From the NCBI GenBank assembly GCA_045644465.1, contig JAZRGV010000041.1, positions 1 through 44,078 on the forward strand: a DNA stretch of 44,078 nucleotides. The letters run 5' to 3'. This document shows positions 16,189 to 24,466 of the stretch, piece after piece; the first letter of the stretch is position 1, and every line of letters starts with the position of its first letter. A model generated the notes under the pieces. The model had not been told where the DNA came from and searched no databases. It was given only the letters and a program-made list of their open reading frames with translations. The position numbers and the translations under genes were made by a program. The DNA comes from HGM04593 sp045644465. GTDB taxonomy: Bacteria; Bacteroidota; Bacteroidia; Bacteroidales; Bacteroidaceae.

Positions 16189-17025
16189 CTAGTTTTTCAC
16201 AGCTCTAATCATCCTGTCGTTGTCGGCAAAATCCTTGCGTAGTTCTATGTCGGTGTATCCAAGTGCTGACAACATCTCAACTGTCTCTTTGCCATAGGCG
16301 CGGTTTATCTCGAAATATAGTTTGCCACCGGGGCGGAGCATGGTTGTTGCCCTTTGTGCGATTGTGCGGTAGAAGAGCAACGGGTCGCTGTCGGGAACAA
16401 ACAAGGCAGTGTGTGGCTCCCAATTGAGAACGTTGGCTTCCATATCCTCTTTCTCCACCTCTTCAATATATGGTGGGTTGCTGACAATGATGTCGAACTG
16501 TTCGTTTGTTGGCTCGTACGCCAGAATATCCACTTGCTTGAATGTAACAGCACAAATATTTGCTTTGCTGTTCTCTGTGGCTACTGCCAACGCCTCGGCC
16601 GATATGTCCAAAGCCGAAACACTGCTTTTAGGTAGCTTGCTTGCAAGGCTCACTGCTATGCAACCGCTGCCTGTACCAATGTCGAGGATGCTCTCATTGC
16701 CGTTGGATTCGTTTGCTATCCACTCCACAAGTTCGCTTGTCTCGGGGCGTGGAATAAGTGTCGCCGGTGTTACTTTGAAACGTAATCCGCAGAAGTCACT
16801 GTAACCAAGAATATATTGTATGGGCTCGTGCCTCTGCAGGCGGGCAATAGCATTATCAAGCGAGGCTTCCTGCTCTGCGGTGAGAGCAATATCGTCTTTC
16901 ATATAGAAAGCCATTTGCGAAACACCAAGCAACTCTGTGGCAAGTATGCGTGTGAGGGCTTTAATCTCACCATCGCTGTATGCAATGGCAAGGCCTTTGT
17001 GTATTTTGTTTGAAATGGATTTCAT
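16189..17025 (-). CDS. prmC: Release factor glutamine N5-methyltransferase PrmC (HemK)
   Basis: SAM-dependent enzyme that methylates the GGQ glutamine of peptide release factors RF1 and RF2. The N-terminal helical domain (residues about 1-80) ends RHEPIQYILG; the SAM site is ILDIGTGSGCIA and the catalytic motif is SNPPYIEE. I chose the ATG at 17025 (MKSISNKI), which matches the family N-terminus and gives 278 residues. An ATG at 17079 overlaps the upstream stop as ATGA and would add 18 residues, but those codons come from an inserted palindromic repeat. Part of the HAD-prmC-recX-comF run. Confidence 0.92.
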   Translation of the reverse strand: MKSISNKIHKGLAIAYSDGEIKALTRILATELLGVSQMAFYMKDDIALTAEQEASLDNAIARLQRHEPIQYILGYSDFCGLRFKVTPATLIPRPETSELVEWIANESNGNESILDIGTGSGCIAVSLASKLPKSSVSALDISAEALAVATENSKANICAVTFKQVDILAYEPTNEQFDIIVSNPPYIEEVEKEDMEANVLNWEPHTALFVPDSDPLLFYRTIAQRATTMLRPGGKLYFEINRAYGKETVEMLSALGYTDIELRKDFADNDRMIRAVKN

Positions 17026-17049
17026 TAGGCTTTCTACAATTGTTTTTTC

Positions 17050-17069
17050 GGACACGGCATGCCGTGTCC
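17050..17069. repeat. 20-bp perfect palindrome of a dispersed GTAGGG-hairpin type
   Basis: GGACACGGCATGCCGTGTCC is perfectly symmetric. On the minus strand it is preceded by GTAGG, as in the hairpin at 41609-41638. It is wedged between the HAD stop and the likely prmC start. Confidence 0.6.
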
Positions 17070-17075
17070 CTACTT

Positions 17076-17813
17076 TCATTGATTACAGAATTCATTGTAC
17101 AGCTTCTCCCATTCGTCGCAGAGTGCCTGCATTGATGGGAATACAAGGCTTGCGCCTGCATCGGAAAGAACACTGTCTTTCAATGGTCCGGTATTGGCTG
17201 CGATGGTGAAGAGTCCTGCTGCAACGCCGGCTGTTACGCCAAGGGGAGCATTCTCAACAACGATGGCTTCGTTGGCCTTGAATCCGCCTTTCTCCAATGC
17301 CAAAAGGTATGGATCGGGGTAGGGCTTGCCACGTTTCACATTGAAACTGCTTATAATGTGGTTGGCATCGAACAGTCCGGGGAAGTTGCTCTGTATGCGG
17401 TCGAGAAGGGTGGGTGTTCCACTACCTGTGACAATCATTGGAGTGAGTCCGCACTCCTTTACTTTCTGCACGAGTTCCAATGCTCCTTGCATGCGTGGTG
17501 TGGGTGGATAGGTGTCGAACACTTCGCATTTGGCTTTGCACAATGCGTCAATCTGCTCTTGTGTCGCGAGCTTGCCAAACTGTGCAAGGCTGGCGGTGTT
17601 GATGGTGTCGGCTCCGGTGCGGCCTTCGTTCATATAGACATCCTCTTTCGAGAAGTTATAGCCTGCCTCGGTCATCACCTGTGACCATGCTGTGGCATGG
17701 TAGGGCATGGAGTCGAACAGCACGCCGTCCATGTCGAACAAAACAGCACGCAACTGCATACCCTTGTGGTTATGCAGTTGCTTATAATCTTGAATTGCTT
17801 TATTGTAATTCAT
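17076..17813 (-). CDS. HAD-superfamily hydrolase, beta-phosphoglucomutase-like
   Basis: Cytoplasmic haloacid-dehalogenase-type phosphatase or phosphomutase. Motif I is LFDMDGVLFDSMPYH (the nucleophile and acid/base aspartates); motif II is VTGSG; the lysine of motif III lies in KRGKPYPDPYL; motif IV is VVENAPLGV. The helical cap (residues about 30-100) is the small type found in beta-phosphoglucomutases and sugar phosphatases. I chose the start at 17813 (MNYNKAIQDY); an upstream ATG at 17843 adds ten residues. The sugar substrate cannot be told from the sequence. It precedes prmC. Confidence 0.85.
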   Translation of the reverse strand: MNYNKAIQDYKQLHNHKGMQLRAVLFDMDGVLFDSMPYHATAWSQVMTEAGYNFSKEDVYMNEGRTGADTINTASLAQFGKLATQEQIDALCKAKCEVFDTYPPTPRMQGALELVQKVKECGLTPMIVTGSGTPTLLDRIQSNFPGLFDANHIISSFNVKRGKPYPDPYLLALEKGGFKANEAIVVENAPLGVTAGVAAGLFTIAANTGPLKDSVLSDAGASLVFPSMQALCDEWEKLYNEFCNQ

Positions 17814-17852
17814 TTTGTTTTTAGTCTTTTGAAAGAGTTCCAACCTCCGCTG

Positions 17853-17880
17853 TTGTCATACTGAACGGAGTGAAGTATCT
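17853..17880 (+). repeat. Left inverted-repeat arm next to the GIY-YIG gene
   Basis: This reads TTGTCATACTGAACGGAGTG followed by AAGTATCT, a diverged copy of the TTGTCAtnCTGAgCGaAG arm at 15961. It ends directly against the stop codon of the GIY-YIG gene and points inward. Confidence 0.65.
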
Positions 17881-18192
17881 CTATTCTACAATCCAACCCA
17901 AATCTTCGGCCAGGTCTCTATTTTGTGGATTAATAGTTGCTATAAGTGCATTCTTTCTTGCTCTTATCCAACCTTTAAGTTGCTTTTCTCTGGCAATTGC
18001 CTCATTAACATTCTGGTATTCCTCAAAATATACCAAATAATGGCATTTGTAATTTTGTGTAAAACCTTTAATTATGCCAGTCTTGTGTTCATTATATCTC
18101 CGATATAAATCGTTTGTAATACCAATGTATAAAACAGTACGTGTTTTATTTGACATCATATATACCCAATATTGATGAACGTTTGCTATCAT
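17881..18192 (-). CDS. Small GIY-YIG nuclease domain protein
   Basis: A stand-alone GIY-YIG domain of 103 residues. YWVYMM and VLYIGIT form the two signature strands, RRYNEHK supplies the conserved arginine and FEEYQNVNEAIAREKQLKGW the glutamate-containing helix region. The domain cuts DNA in homing endonucleases, UvrC and Slx1; the biological role of these single-domain proteins is unknown. The gene is enclosed by inverted copies of one repeat family (17853-17880 and 18210-18235), which looks like a small mobile unit. It interrupts the spacing between the pgi and HAD genes. Confidence 0.88.
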   Translation of the reverse strand: MIANVHQYWVYMMSNKTRTVLYIGITNDLYRRYNEHKTGIIKGFTQNYKCHYLVYFEEYQNVNEAIAREKQLKGWIRARKNALIATINPQNRDLAEDLGWIVE

Positions 18193-18209
18193 TTGAGTTG
18201 TTTTTAGTT

Positions 18210-18376
18210 CCTTCGCTTTGCTCAGAATGACAAGGTGCGCTTGTTTGAGATTCTTCGACTTTGCTCAGAATGACAAGGTGCGCTTGTTTTGAGATTCTTC
18301 GACTTTGCTCAGAATGACAAGGTGCGCTTGTTTTGAGATTCTTCGCTTTGCTCAGAATGACAAGGTGCGCTTGTTT
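18210..18376. repeat. Four tandem 42-44 bp repeats ending at the pgi stop codon
   Basis: Units lie at 18210-18246 (5' end lost), 18247-18290, 18291-18334 and 18335-18376. Each reads GAGATTCTTCG(A)CTTTGC, TCAGAATGACAA, then GGTGCGCTTGTTT(T). The first part is the right-arm sequence of the MITE-like element. The last unit overlaps the pgi stop codon (18377-18375). There are no spacers. Confidence 0.9.
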
Positions 18377-19718
18377 ACAGTCTTGCGCGGATTGCCTTGC
18401 TCTCCTCTTCGTAACCAGGTTTGTCGAGGAGTGCGAACATGTTCTTCTTGTATGCCTCAACACCCGGCTGGTTGAATGGGTTAACTCCCAGAACATAACC
18501 GCTGATACCGCAACCTATCTCAAAGAAATAGAGCAACTGTCCAATGTAGTACTCGTTGAGTGCAGGTATTGAGATGCGGATGTTGGGAACACCGCCGTCA
18601 ACGTGTGCAAGCTGTGTACCAAGCTCTGCCATCTTGTTCACCTCGTCAACGTGCTTGCCTGCGAGGAAGTTCAAACCGTCGAGGTTCTCTTCGTCGCTTG
18701 GAACGGTGAGTGAGCTGTTAGGCTTCTCGATAGAAAGCACTGTCTCGAAGATAGTACGCTCGCCCTCCTGAATCCACTGACCCATTGAGTGAAGGTCGGT
18801 AGTGAAGTCAACCGATGCAGGGAATATACCCTTGTTCTCCTTACCCTCGCTCTCGCCGTAGAGCTGCTTCCACCACTCAGATGTGAAGTGGAGCTTTGGC
18901 TGGTAGTTTACAAGGATTTCAATCTTCTTACCCTCGGCATACAAGGCGTTACGTGTAGCTGCATACATTGCCGCGATGTTCTCCTCGAATGGTACTTCGG
19001 GGGCGCAGTTCTTCTCCATGTCCTGTGCACCGTTTACGAGTGCCTCGATGTCGAAGCCTGCAACAGCGATTGGCAACAGACCTACAGGGGTGAGAACTGA
19101 GAAACGTCCACCTACATTGTCGGGGATGATGAAGCTCTTGTAACCCTCTTTGTTCGCAGTGATGCGTGCTGCACCCTTTACTGCATCAGTGATAGCAACG
19201 ATTACCTTGCTTGCCATCTCCTTACCGCGCTGGTCCTCGCACTGTTTCTTCAACAGACGGAACGCAAGAGCTGTCTCGGTTGTTGTACCTGATTTTGAGA
19301 TGTTGATTACACCGAACTTCTTGTCTTTCAAATATTCGGTAAGCTCATAAAGATAGTCCTCGCTGATGTTGTGGCCTGCGAAGATGACTCTTGGGTTCTT
19401 GCTGTCACCGATGAGTGCAGCAAAGTTGTTGCTCAAAGCCTCAATTACGGCACGTGCACCAAGGTAGCTACCGCCGATACCTGCTACAACTACAACCTCG
19501 CAGTTCTCGCGCAAGGTCTGTGCTGTTGCGTTGATATCTGCTATGTGCTCTTTGGTTATTGATGATGGAAGGTGCAACCAGCCAAGGAAGTCGTTACCCG
19601 GCAGTGAACCGTCCTCAAGAGCGGCCTGTGCGCGTTTTACCTGTGGCTCAAGAGCCATAATCTGCTCACGTGTTACAAAACCTGTAACCTTGTCAATGTT
19701 AAGTGTTATATTTTTCAT
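18375..19718 (-). CDS. pgi: Glucose-6-phosphate isomerase
   Basis: Interconverts glucose 6-phosphate and fructose 6-phosphate in the cytoplasm. GIGGSYLGARAVIEAL and NISKSGTTTETALAF are the sugar-phosphate-binding (SIS) motifs; the C-terminal helix region GCGISGYVLGVNPFNQPGVE is also typical. I chose the ATG at 19718 (MKNITLNIDKV), giving 447 residues, the usual length of short bacterial PGIs; the ATG at 19754 would add 12 residues. Its stop codon overlaps the last tandem repeat unit. It is the last gene of the valS-pgi run, 102 bases after gpsA. Confidence 0.95.
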   Translation of the reverse strand: MKNITLNIDKVTGFVTREQIMALEPQVKRAQAALEDGSLPGNDFLGWLHLPSSITKEHIADINATAQTLRENCEVVVVAGIGGSYLGARAVIEALSNNFAALIGDSKNPRVIFAGHNISEDYLYELTEYLKDKKFGVINISKSGTTTETALAFRLLKKQCEDQRGKEMASKVIVAITDAVKGAARITANKEGYKSFIIPDNVGGRFSVLTPVGLLPIAVAGFDIEALVNGAQDMEKNCAPEVPFEENIAAMYAATRNALYAEGKKIEILVNYQPKLHFTSEWWKQLYGESEGKENKGIFPASVDFTTDLHSMGQWIQEGERTIFETVLSIEKPNSSLTVPSDEENLDGLNFLAGKHVDEVNKMAELGTQLAHVDGGVPNIRISIPALNEYYIGQLLYFFEIGCGISGYVLGVNPFNQPGVEAYKKNMFALLDKPGYEEESKAIRARL

Positions 19719-19780
19719 TGTTATTTTATTATTTTTTTGAGAGCCTTCACTCAAGTTAAGGATGACAAAATTGCGAATAG

Positions 19781-19808
19781 TGTCATTCTGAGCGTAGCGA
19801 AGAATCTT
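19781..19808 (+). repeat. Single copy of the TGTCATTCTGAGC arm
   Basis: TGTCATTCTGAGCGTAGCGA followed by AGAATCTT belongs to the same family as 15961-16033 and 18210-18376. It lies 13 bases after the gpsA stop in the pgi-gpsA gap. Confidence 0.7.
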
Positions 19809-19820
19809 AATTTTTAATGT

Positions 19821-20819
19821 TTACTTGAATGAGTCTGTCAATAATTTAATTTCAATAACGGGTGAAATACCTTCGTAAAGAATGTTATACACAGCGTCGA
19901 TAATTGGGGTGTTTATGCGGTAGTGCTCGTTGATTTCTTTGATGCACTTTGCAGCATAGTAACCTTCGGCAATCATCTCCATCTCTATCTGTGCGTTCTT
20001 TACTGAATATCCTTTACCAATCATGCTACCGAACACGCGGTTACGGCTGAATCGTGAATATCCGGTAACAAGCAGGTCGCCCATATAAACCGAGTCGTTG
20101 ATGGTGCGCTCGATGGGGTGTACCACGCTAAGGAAACGGTTCATCTCGATGGCCGCATTCGACATAAGCACTGCCTGGAAGTTGTCGCCATACTTTAGTC
20201 CGCTGCAAATACCTGCTGCAATAGCGTAGATGTTCTTTAGCACTGAACCGTACTCAATACCTACTACGTCGTCGCTCACCGATGTCTTGATGAAGCTGCT
20301 GCCAAGTTTCTTTGCAAACTGCTTTGCATGGTCAATGCTTGAACATCCCACTGTGAGATATGAAAGACGCTCAAGGGCAACCTCCTCGGCATGACATGGG
20401 CCTGCAATGGCTGCAATATTCTCGTAAGGTACTTTATATACCTTATTAAAATATTCCGATATAATCAGGTTCTCGTCGGGAACAATACCTTTGATGGCAT
20501 TTACAATGAACTTGTCCTCAAGGTTGGCTTTCAATTTCTTAAGGTGGTTCTTGAGGTAGGGTGATGGTGTAACGAACACCAGAATATCACTCTCTTTTAC
20601 AACCTTGTTTATGTCCGACGAAAAATTGATTCTGTTAGTGTCGAATTTTACCGAAGAGAGATAAGCAGGGTTGTGGCCCAATCGTTTGAAATCTTCAATG
20701 CGGTCGTCGCGTCTGATATACCAATTTATGGATTCGACATTGTTGAGCAGAATTTTTGCGATAGCTGTCGCCCAACTGCCACCACCCATAATGGCAACCT
20801 GTTTGTTGGAAAGTTCCAT
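19821..20819 (-). CDS. gpsA: Glycerol-3-phosphate dehydrogenase [NAD(P)+]
   Basis: Reduces dihydroxyacetone phosphate to sn-glycerol 3-phosphate, the backbone for phospholipids. The N-terminal NAD(P) loop is IMGGGSWATAIAKIL; GPCHAEEV and EYGSVLKNIYAIAAGI (catalytic lysine) mark the active site. The length of 332 residues is normal. It lies 18 bases downstream of lysS and 102 bases before pgi; lysS-gpsA-pgi is, from memory, a conserved order in Bacteroides relatives. Confidence 0.96.
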   Translation of the reverse strand: MELSNKQVAIMGGGSWATAIAKILLNNVESINWYIRRDDRIEDFKRLGHNPAYLSSVKFDTNRINFSSDINKVVKESDILVFVTPSPYLKNHLKKLKANLEDKFIVNAIKGIVPDENLIISEYFNKVYKVPYENIAAIAGPCHAEEVALERLSYLTVGCSSIDHAKQFAKKLGSSFIKTSVSDDVVGIEYGSVLKNIYAIAAGICSGLKYGDNFQAVLMSNAAIEMNRFLSVVHPIERTINDSVYMGDLLVTGYSRFSRNRVFGSMIGKGYSVKNAQIEMEMIAEGYYAAKCIKEINEHYRINTPIIDAVYNILYEGISPVIEIKLLTDSFK

Positions 20820-20837
20820 AGTTATCTCTTTTATTTG

Positions 20838-22565
20838 TTATCCGAGTTTTTCAATCCATGCTGCAACATCGTTTACCGATGGAACGGTGTAACCAAGCTT
20901 GAACTTCTTGTTTATACCACCAATCTCCATCTGTATCTTCTGTGCGTTGCCACCCTTGAGGTCGTTTACAAGGTTATAGCCAGCCTTGTGCAATACGGGA
21001 ACCCACTCTGCGGGAACACCTATAACGGCAAATGCGGCTGCGTTGTCCTTGGGGACTTTCTTCTCGGGGCGCATCTGCGGGAAGAACAATACTTCCTGGA
21101 TTGTTGTCTGGCCGGTCATAAGCATTGCAAGGCGGTCCATACCGATACCCATACCCGATGTAGGAGGCATACCATACTCGAGTGCGCGTACGAAGTCCTT
21201 GTCGATGAACATTGCTTCGTCGTCGCCCTTCTCGCTCAGGCGCAACTGCTCCTGGAAACGCTCGGCCTGGTCAATTGGGTCGTTAAGCTCGCTGTATGCG
21301 TTGCAAAGTTCCTTACCGTTGACCATAAGCTCGAAACGCTCTGTCAAATCGGGGTTCTCGCGGTGGCGCTTGCAAAGTGGTGACATCTCTATCGGGTAGT
21401 CTGTGATGAATGTAGGCTGTATGTAGTTGCCCTCGCAGAACTCACCGAAAATCTCGTCGATGAGCTTGCCCTTACCCATAGTGTCGTCAACCTCGAGCTT
21501 CAACTCCTTGCAGATAGCGAAAATCTCCTCTTCGCTCTTGCCGTTGAGGTCGTATCCTGTGAACTCCTTGATTGAGTCGAGCATTGTAACACGACGGAAT
21601 GGCGCCTTGAAACTGATGATGTTATCGCCAACCTTAACTTCGGTTGTGCCGTTTACGTCGAGAGCAATCTTCTCGAGCATCTGCTCGGTGAAGCACATCA
21701 TCCAGTTGTAGTCCTTGTATGCAACATAAATCTCCATACATGTGAACTCGGGGTTGTGTGTGCGGTCCATACCCTCGTTACGGAAGTTCTTTGAGAACTC
21801 ATAAACACCCTCGAAACCACCAACGATGAGGCGTTTTAGGTAAAGCTCGTTTGCTATACGCAAATAAAGAGGAATGTCGAGAGCATTGTGGTGTGTGATG
21901 AACGGACGAGCAGCTGCACCACCGGGGATTGACTGCAATACCGGTGTCTCAACCTCCATGTAGCCTCGTGAGTTGAAGAACTCACGCATAGAGCTGTATA
22001 TCTTGTTACGCTTGATGAAAATCTCTTTTACATCATCGTTTACAACCAAATCGACGTAACGCTGACGGTAACGCAATTCGGGATCCTCGAATTTGTCGTA
22101 TGCAACGCCGTCCTTGTATTTTACAATAGGAAGTGGGCGGATGCTCTTTGAAAGGAATGTGATTTCCTTTGCGTGAACGGTTATTTCGCCTGTCTGTGTG
22201 CGGAACACTGTACCCTTGATACCAACAAAGTCACCAATGTCGAGAAGGCGCTTGAAAAGAACGTTGTATCCGTCTTTGTTCTCACCCGGGCATATGTCAT
22301 CGCGTGTGATATAAACCTGAATACGTCCTTTTGAGTCCTGAAGCTCGATGAATGATGCCTTACCCATGATACGACGGCTCATCATACGGCCGGCGATACA
22401 TACTTCGCGTGGCTCCTCCTCGTCCTTGAATTCTGCAAGGATGTCGGTAGAGAATGCGTTTGTAGGGTATTCTGCTGCGGGGTAGGGCTCTATGCCCATG
22501 TTGCGTAGCTCGGCAAGTGCCTCACGACGTACAATCTCCTGTTCGCTAAGTTCTAAAATGTTCAT
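20838..22565 (-). CDS. lysS: Lysyl-tRNA synthetase, class II
   Basis: Charges tRNA-Lys with lysine. The N-terminal OB-fold anticodon domain (about 60-150, AGRMMSRRIMGKASFIELQD) is followed by the class II core: motif 1 region FFNSRGYMEVETPVLQ, motif 2 FRNEGMDRTHNPEFTCMEIY, motif 3 GMGIGMDRLAML. It has 575 residues, about 70 more than E. coli LysS; the extra C-terminal part (after about 505) looks like a small helical domain seen in Bacteroidales LysS and has no catalytic motif. It is 26 bases after the decarboxylase-like gene. Confidence 0.97.
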   Translation of the reverse strand: MNILELSEQEIVRREALAELRNMGIEPYPAAEYPTNAFSTDILAEFKDEEEPREVCIAGRMMSRRIMGKASFIELQDSKGRIQVYITRDDICPGENKDGYNVLFKRLLDIGDFVGIKGTVFRTQTGEITVHAKEITFLSKSIRPLPIVKYKDGVAYDKFEDPELRYRQRYVDLVVNDDVKEIFIKRNKIYSSMREFFNSRGYMEVETPVLQSIPGGAAARPFITHHNALDIPLYLRIANELYLKRLIVGGFEGVYEFSKNFRNEGMDRTHNPEFTCMEIYVAYKDYNWMMCFTEQMLEKIALDVNGTTEVKVGDNIISFKAPFRRVTMLDSIKEFTGYDLNGKSEEEIFAICKELKLEVDDTMGKGKLIDEIFGEFCEGNYIQPTFITDYPIEMSPLCKRHRENPDLTERFELMVNGKELCNAYSELNDPIDQAERFQEQLRLSEKGDDEAMFIDKDFVRALEYGMPPTSGMGIGMDRLAMLMTGQTTIQEVLFFPQMRPEKKVPKDNAAAFAVIGVPAEWVPVLHKAGYNLVNDLKGGNAQKIQMEIGGINKKFKLGYTVPSVNDVAAWIEKLG

Positions 22566-22591
22566 CTTATATAGTTTTTAAATTAATTTTC

Positions 22592-23527
22592 TTAAATAAG
22601 TTTCTTGAAGTAATCGACGGTGTAACCCAATCCCTCGTCGAGCTTAATCTCGGGCTTCCAGCCGTTGAGCTTTTCATGTGCAAGTGTTATGTCCGGTTTG
22701 CGCTGACGTGGGTCGTCCTGTGGCAATGGCTCAAAGATAATCTTTGAATTTGAGCCTGTTATCTCTATAACCTTCTGGGCAAGCTCGAGCATGGTGAACT
22801 CTCCGGGGTTACCTATATTCACCGGGCCTACAAAGTCGTCGCCTGTATTCATCATGCGTATCATTCCTTCTACAAGGTCATCGACATATTGGAAACTGCG
22901 TGTCTGCTTGCCGTCGCCATATATTGTGATGTTTTCGCCTTTAAGTGCCTGTACAATGAAGTTTGAAACGACGCGGCCGTCGTTCATGCTCATGCGTGGG
23001 CCGTAGGTGTTGAAGATACGTATAATCTTTATCTTAACATTGTTCTGACGGTGATAGTCCATAAACAATGTCTCGGCGCAACGCTTTCCTTCGTCGTAGC
23101 AAGAGCGTATGCCTATGGGGTTGACGTTGCCCCAGTAACTCTCTACCTGTGGGTGAATGAAGGGGTCGCCATATACTTCGCTTGTAGATGCCTGTAAAAT
23201 CTTGGCGCCAACGCGCTTTGCCAATCCTAACATATTCATTGAACCAATGACGCATGTCTGTATAGTCTTTACAGGGTCGTGCTGATAGTGTACAGGCGAT
23301 GCGGGGCACGCGAGATTATATATCTCGTCAACCTCGGCTGTGTATGGCTGTGTTATGTCGTGGCGCACCAACTCAAAGTGGTCGTTGCCTATAAGGTGGC
23401 GTATGTTGTCCTTGCTGCCTGTGAAATAGTTGTCAAGGCAAATGACATCGTTGCCGTCCTTCAATAGTCTTTCGCAAAGGTGTGAACCAATGAAGCCTGC
23501 TCCTCCTGTTACAAGTATTCGTTTCAT
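22592..23527 (-). CDS. UDP-glucuronate decarboxylase-like NAD-dependent epimerase/dehydratase
   Basis: Extended short-chain dehydrogenase/reductase. ILVTGGAGFIGSHL is the NAD loop; the catalytic YxxxK is in CYDEGKRCAE, and ASTSEVYGDP supplies the Ser/Thr. The overall pattern (NLACPASPVHYQHDPVKTI, RIFNTYGPRM) is that of UDP-xylose synthase, which converts UDP-glucuronate to UDP-xylose for polysaccharides. Length 311 fits soluble UXS without the membrane segment found in plants and animals. A different UDP-sugar specificity cannot be excluded. It is closely spaced with lysS. Confidence 0.88.
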   Translation of the reverse strand: MKRILVTGGAGFIGSHLCERLLKDGNDVICLDNYFTGSKDNIRHLIGNDHFELVRHDITQPYTAEVDEIYNLACPASPVHYQHDPVKTIQTCVIGSMNMLGLAKRVGAKILQASTSEVYGDPFIHPQVESYWGNVNPIGIRSCYDEGKRCAETLFMDYHRQNNVKIKIIRIFNTYGPRMSMNDGRVVSNFIVQALKGENITIYGDGKQTRSFQYVDDLVEGMIRMMNTGDDFVGPVNIGNPGEFTMLELAQKVIEITGSNSKIIFEPLPQDDPRQRKPDITLAHEKLNGWKPEIKLDEGLGYTVDYFKKLI

Positions 23528-23564
23528 ATCTTATAGTATCTCAAAATAAAGCCTGAACATACTG

Positions 23565-24455
23565 TTACTGTTCAAACATTGCCTTGCCGGAACCAATCAT
23601 ATTTCCGTCAACAAAAATATATGCGTTGTATTCTCCCTCTTTGAGAGTCTCTTCGATATCCCAATAGAGTGTTAAATCGTGGCTCTCTCCTGTATATTCA
23701 AATTTACGGCTGATGGAGAACCCTATCGTGCGGTTTTCATAAACAAAGTTGTTGGCGCTGCTTTTTGTGAGAAGCTCCTGGTCGGGCTGCATAATTCTTA
23801 TATATGCAGTCTTCTCACCGGTAGGCGCAGTGATGTTCTTTGTTATGGTAAACGATACCTCAATCTGCTTTGCACGCTTGATGCTGTTTGTTGCCTTGCC
23901 GTTGCTTCTTAGCAATGACATCTGCACTCCTGTAGCATCGAGCTGCGATGCAAGTGTTACCTTCTCGCTCAAGGCTTGCTTTTCCTCTGATAGGTTATCT
24001 ATCTTCTTCGAAGCCTCCTTGTATTTGTTGCGTACGGCTTTGTTCTCCTTTTTCAGCGTCTCGTTCTCTCGGTTCAGCGAGTCTATCTGAATTACATAGT
24101 TCTTGAGTACAGCACGCACTGCTTTCAGCTCCTTTTTCAGTCGGGTAATCTCGGTTGCACTGGTCGATTTTACCTGTTCCAGCTCCTCAAGAAGCTGCTG
24201 TGTGCGTATCTGTTCCCTTTCGAGCTTAAATCTCAAAGAGTCGTTGTTGATGCGTACCATAAGTTCATCGTACTGTATCTGTGCCGATGTGAGGTCGTTC
24301 AGCATCTCCTCTTTTTCGAGAGCCATAAGCTCTTGTATTTCGACATTGTACGCTTTGCTGTTTCGCAAGGCAATCCATAGGTAACTTCCCAATGCAAGGA
24401 GAATTACCGAGATTGCGCTCAATGCGAATATAGCTATGCGTTTATTGTCTTTCAT
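23565..24455 (-). CDS. Membrane-anchored coiled-coil protein of unknown function
   Basis: Residues 10-30 are a membrane helix after a short basic cytoplasmic start, so most of the protein should be periplasmic. Residues about 38-170 form a long coiled coil with heptads of L, I, E and K (MALEKEEMLNDLTSAQIQYD and onward). Residues about 190-296 form a compact beta domain ending YIFVDGNMIGSGKAMFEQ. I do not recognise a named family; similar coiled-coil proteins occur in Bacteroidetes beside aminoacyl-tRNA synthetase genes. It is 11 bases downstream of valS, so it is co-transcribed. A cell-envelope scaffold role is a guess. Confidence 0.8.
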   Translation of the reverse strand: MKDNKRIAIFALSAISVILLALGSYLWIALRNSKAYNVEIQELMALEKEEMLNDLTSAQIQYDELMVRINNDSLRFKLEREQIRTQQLLEELEQVKSTSATEITRLKKELKAVRAVLKNYVIQIDSLNRENETLKKENKAVRNKYKEASKKIDNLSEEKQALSEKVTLASQLDATGVQMSLLRSNGKATNSIKRAKQIEVSFTITKNITAPTGEKTAYIRIMQPDQELLTKSSANNFVYENRTIGFSISRKFEYTGESHDLTLYWDIEETLKEGEYNAYIFVDGNMIGSGKAMFEQ

Positions 24456-24466
24456 CTAAGTGAGTG

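Noticed and set aside
18210..18376. CRISPR array
   Set aside because: The units are head-to-tail with no spacers and no cas genes nearby; they derive from a dispersed repeat arm.
18146..18496. Minus-strand reading frame of 116 codons across the repeats
   Set aside because: It translates the tandem repeats (HSEQS-type peptides) and overlaps pgi in another frame; this is a known kind of spurious frame.
20673..21383. 236-codon plus-strand frame opposite gpsA and lysS
   Set aside because: It lies antisense to two well-supported genes, shows no domain and has the composition of a shadow frame.
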